From NCBI RefSeq assembly GCF_937915125.1, contig NZ_CALDMP010000040.1:1-7889 (forward strand): a stretch of 7,889 nt of DNA, written 5' to 3'. Below are positions 5,013 to 7,889 of the stretch, piece by piece. A model generated the notes under the pieces. That model was not told the origin of the DNA. It was given only the letters and a program-made list of their open reading frames with translations, and ran no database searches. Numbering within the stretch: the stretch's first letter is position 1; every line of letters begins with the position of its first letter. The position numbers and the translations under genes were made by a program. This stretch comes from an uncultured Ruminococcus sp. (GTDB lineage Bacteria; Bacillota; Clostridia; Oscillospirales; Ruminococcaceae).

Positions 5013-7628
5013 ATGATGGATAATACAACAAACGAAAATTATTTTATCAACGGAAAGCAGAAGATCACGCCCATGGATATCGGCGACAGAATGCAGGAGG
5101 CATTTCTTGCCTACGCCATGTCCGTTATCGTGGCACGTGCCCTGCCGGATGTGCGTGACGGTCTGAAGCCCGTACACCGACGAATCCTCTACACCATGTA
5201 CGAAAAGGGACTGACGCCGGATAAGGCATACCACAAGTGTGCCGATACCGTCGGTTCTGTGCTGGGTAGCTATCACCCTCACGGTGACGCTTCCGTTTAT
5301 GATGCGCTGGTACGTCTGGCGCAGACATTCTCCATGCGGTATGTGCTGGTAGACGGTCAGGGTAACTTCGGTTCCGTAGACGGCGATCCGCCTGCTGCTT
5401 ACCGTTATACAGAAGCACGTATGTCGAAGATCGCCACGGAGATGCTGACGGATATCCACAAGGAAACCGTCCCCTTCGTGCCAAACTACGACGACCGCCT
5501 GAAAGAACCGGCAGTACTCCCCTCTCGCTTCCCCAATATTCTGGTGAACGGTTCCATTGGTATTGCCGTAGGTATGGCAACCAATATTCCGCCCCACAAT
5601 CTGGGAGAAGTCATTGACGGTATTCATATGCTGATTCAGAATCCGGATTGCACCATGGACGAGCTTATGACCTGCATCCAGGGTCCGGACTTCCCCACCG
5701 GCGGCATTATTATGGGCCGCAGTGGTATCCGTGCAGCGTACGGTACGGGCAGGGGCAGGATCACCCTCCGGGGACAGACCCATTTCGAAAAAGTGCGAGG
5801 CAGAGAATCCATTGTCATTACGGAAATTCCGTATATGGTCAACAAGGCTCGCCTGGTGGAATCCATTGCAGCTTTGGCAAAGGACAAGCGCATTGAGGGT
5901 ATTTATCATATTCAGGATGAATCCAGCCGTGAGGGAATGCGTATTGTAGTAGAGCTGAAAAAGGATGCCAATCAGCAGATCGTGCTGAACAAGCTCTTCT
6001 CCTACACCCAGCTGCAGGATACTGTCAGCGTGAATATGCTGGCACTGGTGGACGGCGAACCGAAAACTCTGAGCCTGAAACAGGTGCTGGAGCACTACCT
6101 CCAGTTCCAGGTGGAGGTTATCACCAACCGCACCAAGTTTGACCTGGAAAAGGCAAAGAAGCGTGCCCATATTTTACAGGGCTTCGTGGTTGCCATCGAC
6201 TACATTGACGAAGTGATCGCCATTTTGCGGAGCAGCAAGACCATTCCCGAAGGTAAGGCTCGCCTCATTGAGCGTTTCAAGGAAGTGGATATGTCTGCCC
6301 TGCTGGATCGTGCCCAGTATGACGTGGATAATTATCATCTGGAGCATCAGATCGGTCTGTCGGAAGAACAGGCTGAGGCAATCGTGCAGATGCGTCTGGG
6401 TGCTCTGACAGGTATGGAGCGGCAGAAGGTAACAGACGAACTGTATGGTCTAATGCAGAAAATTACAGATCTGCTGGATATTCTGGCAGACCGCAGCCGG
6501 ATCTATCAGATCATTGAGGATGACCTCAGCGAGATTCGCCGGAAATACGGCGATGCACGGCGTACACAGATCGAAACCGTTGACGGCGAAGTGGATATTG
6601 AGGATCTGATCCCCGTGGAGGATTGCGTGGTCACTTACACGGACAGCGGCTATATCAAGCGTATTCCGGCAGATGTCTACAAGAGCCAGCGCCGCGGCGG
6701 ACGTGGTGTGACAGGCATGAAGCAGCGGGAAGAGGACTTCGTCAGCGAACTGCTCATCAGTTCTTCCCATGCCAATATTCTCTTTATCAGCAACCTGGGC
6801 GTTATGTACAAGCTGAAATGCTACGAGCTGCCTGAGGGTTCCAAGAATGCCCGGGGAACGAATATTGTGAATCTCCTGCCCCTGAACCAGGGTGAGAAGA
6901 TCGCCGCAGTGCTCACCACCCCGGACTTCGACGAGAGCAAATATGTGGTCATGATCACACGCTCCGGCAAGATCAAACGGACGGCACTTTCCGCCTATAA
7001 AAATGTCCGCAAAAATGGTCTCATTGCCATTGGACTGGATGAGGGCGACGAGATTGCAGCAGTGCGGCTGACAGACGGTTCCAACCGGCTGTTTGTGGCA
7101 ACCAGAAATGGTATGGCGATTCGCATTGACGAACAGGATGTTCGCCCCATGTCTCGTTCCGCACACGGCGTCAAGGCAATCACACTTCGTAATGGCGATG
7201 CTGTGGTATCCATGGCGAGAGAACGGGAAGGCGCTTCGCTGCTGACTGTTTCTGAAAACGGCTATGGCAAGCGGACAGCGCTGGAGGAATACCGGATGCA
7301 GTCCAGAGGCGGTCTGGGTCTGACCAATTACAAGGTGGACGAGGAGCGTGGTCATGTCTGTGGCATTAAGGTTGTGGACGAGACGGATGATATTATGTTT
7401 ATCTCCAGCGACGGCGTGATTATCCGTGTGCCCTGTGAGGAAATCCGGCTGATGGGGCGTACTGCAAAGGGCGTGCGTGTTATGCGTGTGTCTGAGGGGC
7501 AGAAGGTAGTTGCCTTTACCCGGACAGAAGCCGCACAGGAGGAAGATATTCCGGAAGAGGAAACCGATGCGGAAACAGAGGTAACGGAATCCCCTGCGAA
7601 TGAGGAGAATACTTCTGCAGAAGAATAA
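5013..7628 (+). CDS. gyrA: DNA gyrase subunit A
   Basis: This is the DNA cleavage and wrapping subunit of gyrase. The 871 residues are typical of the family. The N-terminal winged-helix/tower region holds ALPDVRDGLKPVHRRILY (43-60), the YHPHGD motif (87-92) and RYTEAR with catalytic Tyr132 (E. coli Y122). The GyrA box QRRGGRG (559-565) marks it as gyrase rather than topoisomerase IV ParC, and it is followed by the beta-pinwheel C-terminal domain. An acidic Glu/Asp-rich tail covers about the last 34 residues. The quinolone-determining region reads GDASVYD: Ala93 sits where E. coli has Ser83, and Asp97 (E. coli D87) is kept. Two ATGs lie in tandem (5013, 5016) and the upstream AGG (5004-5006) is a weak ribosome site. 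An intrinsic terminator follows. Confidence 0.98.
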   Translation: MMDNTTNENYFINGKQKITPMDIGDRMQEAFLAYAMSVIVARALPDVRDGLKPVHRRILYTMYEKGLTPDKAYHKCADTVGSVLGSYHPHGDASVYDALVRLAQTFSMRYVLVDGQGNFGSVDGDPPAAYRYTEARMSKIATEMLTDIHKETVPFVPNYDDRLKEPAVLPSRFPNILVNGSIGIAVGMATNIPPHNLGEVIDGIHMLIQNPDCTMDELMTCIQGPDFPTGGIIMGRSGIRAAYGTGRGRITLRGQTHFEKVRGRESIVITEIPYMVNKARLVESIAALAKDKRIEGIYHIQDESSREGMRIVVELKKDANQQIVLNKLFSYTQLQDTVSVNMLALVDGEPKTLSLKQVLEHYLQFQVEVITNRTKFDLEKAKKRAHILQGFVVAIDYIDEVIAILRSSKTIPEGKARLIERFKEVDMSALLDRAQYDVDNYHLEHQIGLSEEQAEAIVQMRLGALTGMERQKVTDELYGLMQKITDLLDILADRSRIYQIIEDDLSEIRRKYGDARRTQIETVDGEVDIEDLIPVEDCVVTYTDSGYIKRIPADVYKSQRRGGRGVTGMKQREEDFVSELLISSSHANILFISNLGVMYKLKCYELPEGSKNARGTNIVNLLPLNQGEKIAAVLTTPDFDESKYVVMITRSGKIKRTALSAYKNVRKNGLIAIGLDEGDEIAAVRLTDGSNRLFVATRNGMAIRIDEQDVRPMSRSAHGVKAITLRNGDAVVSMAREREGASLLTVSENGYGKRTALEEYRMQSRGGLGLTNYKVDEERGHVCGIKVVDETDDIMFISSDGVIIRVPCEEIRLMGRTAKGVRVMRVSEGQKVVAFTRTEAAQEEDIPEEETDAETEVTESPANEENTSAEE

Positions 7629-7647
7629 TGCTGCGTGAAAAATACGC

Positions 7648-7680
7648 AAAAACAGCGGTAGTCCAGAACTGCCGCTGTTT
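7648..7680 (+). terminator. Intrinsic terminator after gyrA
   Basis: AAAACAGCGG (7648-7657) pairs with CCGCTGTTTT (7671-7680). Three more pairs inside (TAG with CTG, one G-T) give a 13-bp stem and a 7-nt loop. The descending arm ends in TTTT. It starts 20 nt after the gyrA stop and is the clearest transcription end in the window. It should end the gyrA transcript. Confidence 0.88.
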
Positions 7681-7757
7681 TGATATAAAATGACCTGTTA
7701 CATTTTCCGCACGCCGCAGTCGGCATTTGAATGCTTGAAGGATAATAAGATTATTAA

Positions 7758-7889
7758 GGCAACACCGCACAAAGAGCGCCTGCCGGCTTTGCACGTCATA
7801 TGCTTACATCTTTTCCGTCATATTTCACAAAAATACTCGTGAATACACAAAGTATTCACTGCGCTTTTTGTTTCATCTGACGAAAAATC
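7758..7889. mobile_element. Left end of the TIR-bounded repeat element
   Basis: Starting at 7758, the 18-bp terminal sequence matches the inverted end at 32-49 with one mismatch. It contains a hairpin GTGAATAC/GTATTCAC with a 5-nt loop (7839-7859), two CGTCATAT copies (7794-7801, 7816-7823), and a CTGACG at 7877-7882. The last nine bases of the window equal the first nine. Overlaying them would give a complete element of about 172 bp with no coding capacity. It lies 77 nt beyond the gyrA terminator, next to an A/T-rich stretch. Confidence 0.6.

Noticed and set aside
5132..5141. GGCACGTGCC palindrome inside gyrA
   Set aside because: It shares only the central CACGTG with parS and encodes the conserved VARALPD stretch.
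7740..7757. A/T-rich palindromic stretch beside the element end as a target-site duplication
   Set aside because: Only one flank of each element copy is in the window, so no duplication can be compared.
1..7889. Circular plasmid suggested by identical nine-base ends
   Set aside because: The content is core chromosomal (recF, gyrB, gyrA, parS) with no plasmid replication gene. A repeat element at both ends explains the overlap better.

Overview
The window is chromosomal DNA from a Gram-positive, low-to-mid GC bacterium. It holds the conserved origin-proximal block yaaA–recF–gyrB–(small membrane protein)–gyrA, all on the + strand. Gene order, GyrA/GyrB sequence and strong AGGAGG-type ribosome sites point to Clostridia, most likely Ruminococcaceae/Oscillospiraceae. 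The family call is an inference and no genus is claimed. In this synteny dnaA and dnaN would lie just upstream; they are not in the window.

Layout. 1-49: right end of a terminal-inverted-repeat (TIR) element. 65-248: a string of stem-loops, the first part of which recurs at 4662-4740. 333-560: yaaA, overlapping recF (557-1687) by ATGA. 1688-2151: a 464-nt gene-free stretch with DnaA-box-like motifs, a perfect parS site, paired hairpins, a terminator-like hairpin and a second parS. 2152-4098: gyrB. 4108-4659: a YcxB-like two-helix membrane protein whose ribosome site overlaps the gyrB stop. 4660-5012: a second array of about eight stem-loops and a third parS. 5013-7628: gyrA, followed by a strong intrinsic terminator. 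7758-7889: left end of the same TIR element seen at position 1.

How it works together. YaaA is a small S4-like RNA-binding protein, RecF loads recombinase at gaps and stalled forks, and GyrB2GyrA2 is DNA gyrase, which supplies negative supercoiling next to the origin. Three exact 16-bp parS sites (TGTTTCACGTGAAACA) lie within about 3.2 kb. Two of them sit 31 and 32 nt upstream of the gyrB and gyrA start codons. This suggests that ParB/Spo0J loading (centromere function) and gyrase expression share DNA here.

The genes are ordinary housekeeping genes and I see no defence, toxin or biosynthetic system. The parts worth a second look are intergenic: the matched parS placement, the DnaA-box cluster, the duplicated stem-loop array, and the half-elements at both window ends. 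Gyrase also carries unusual residues at drug-contact positions.
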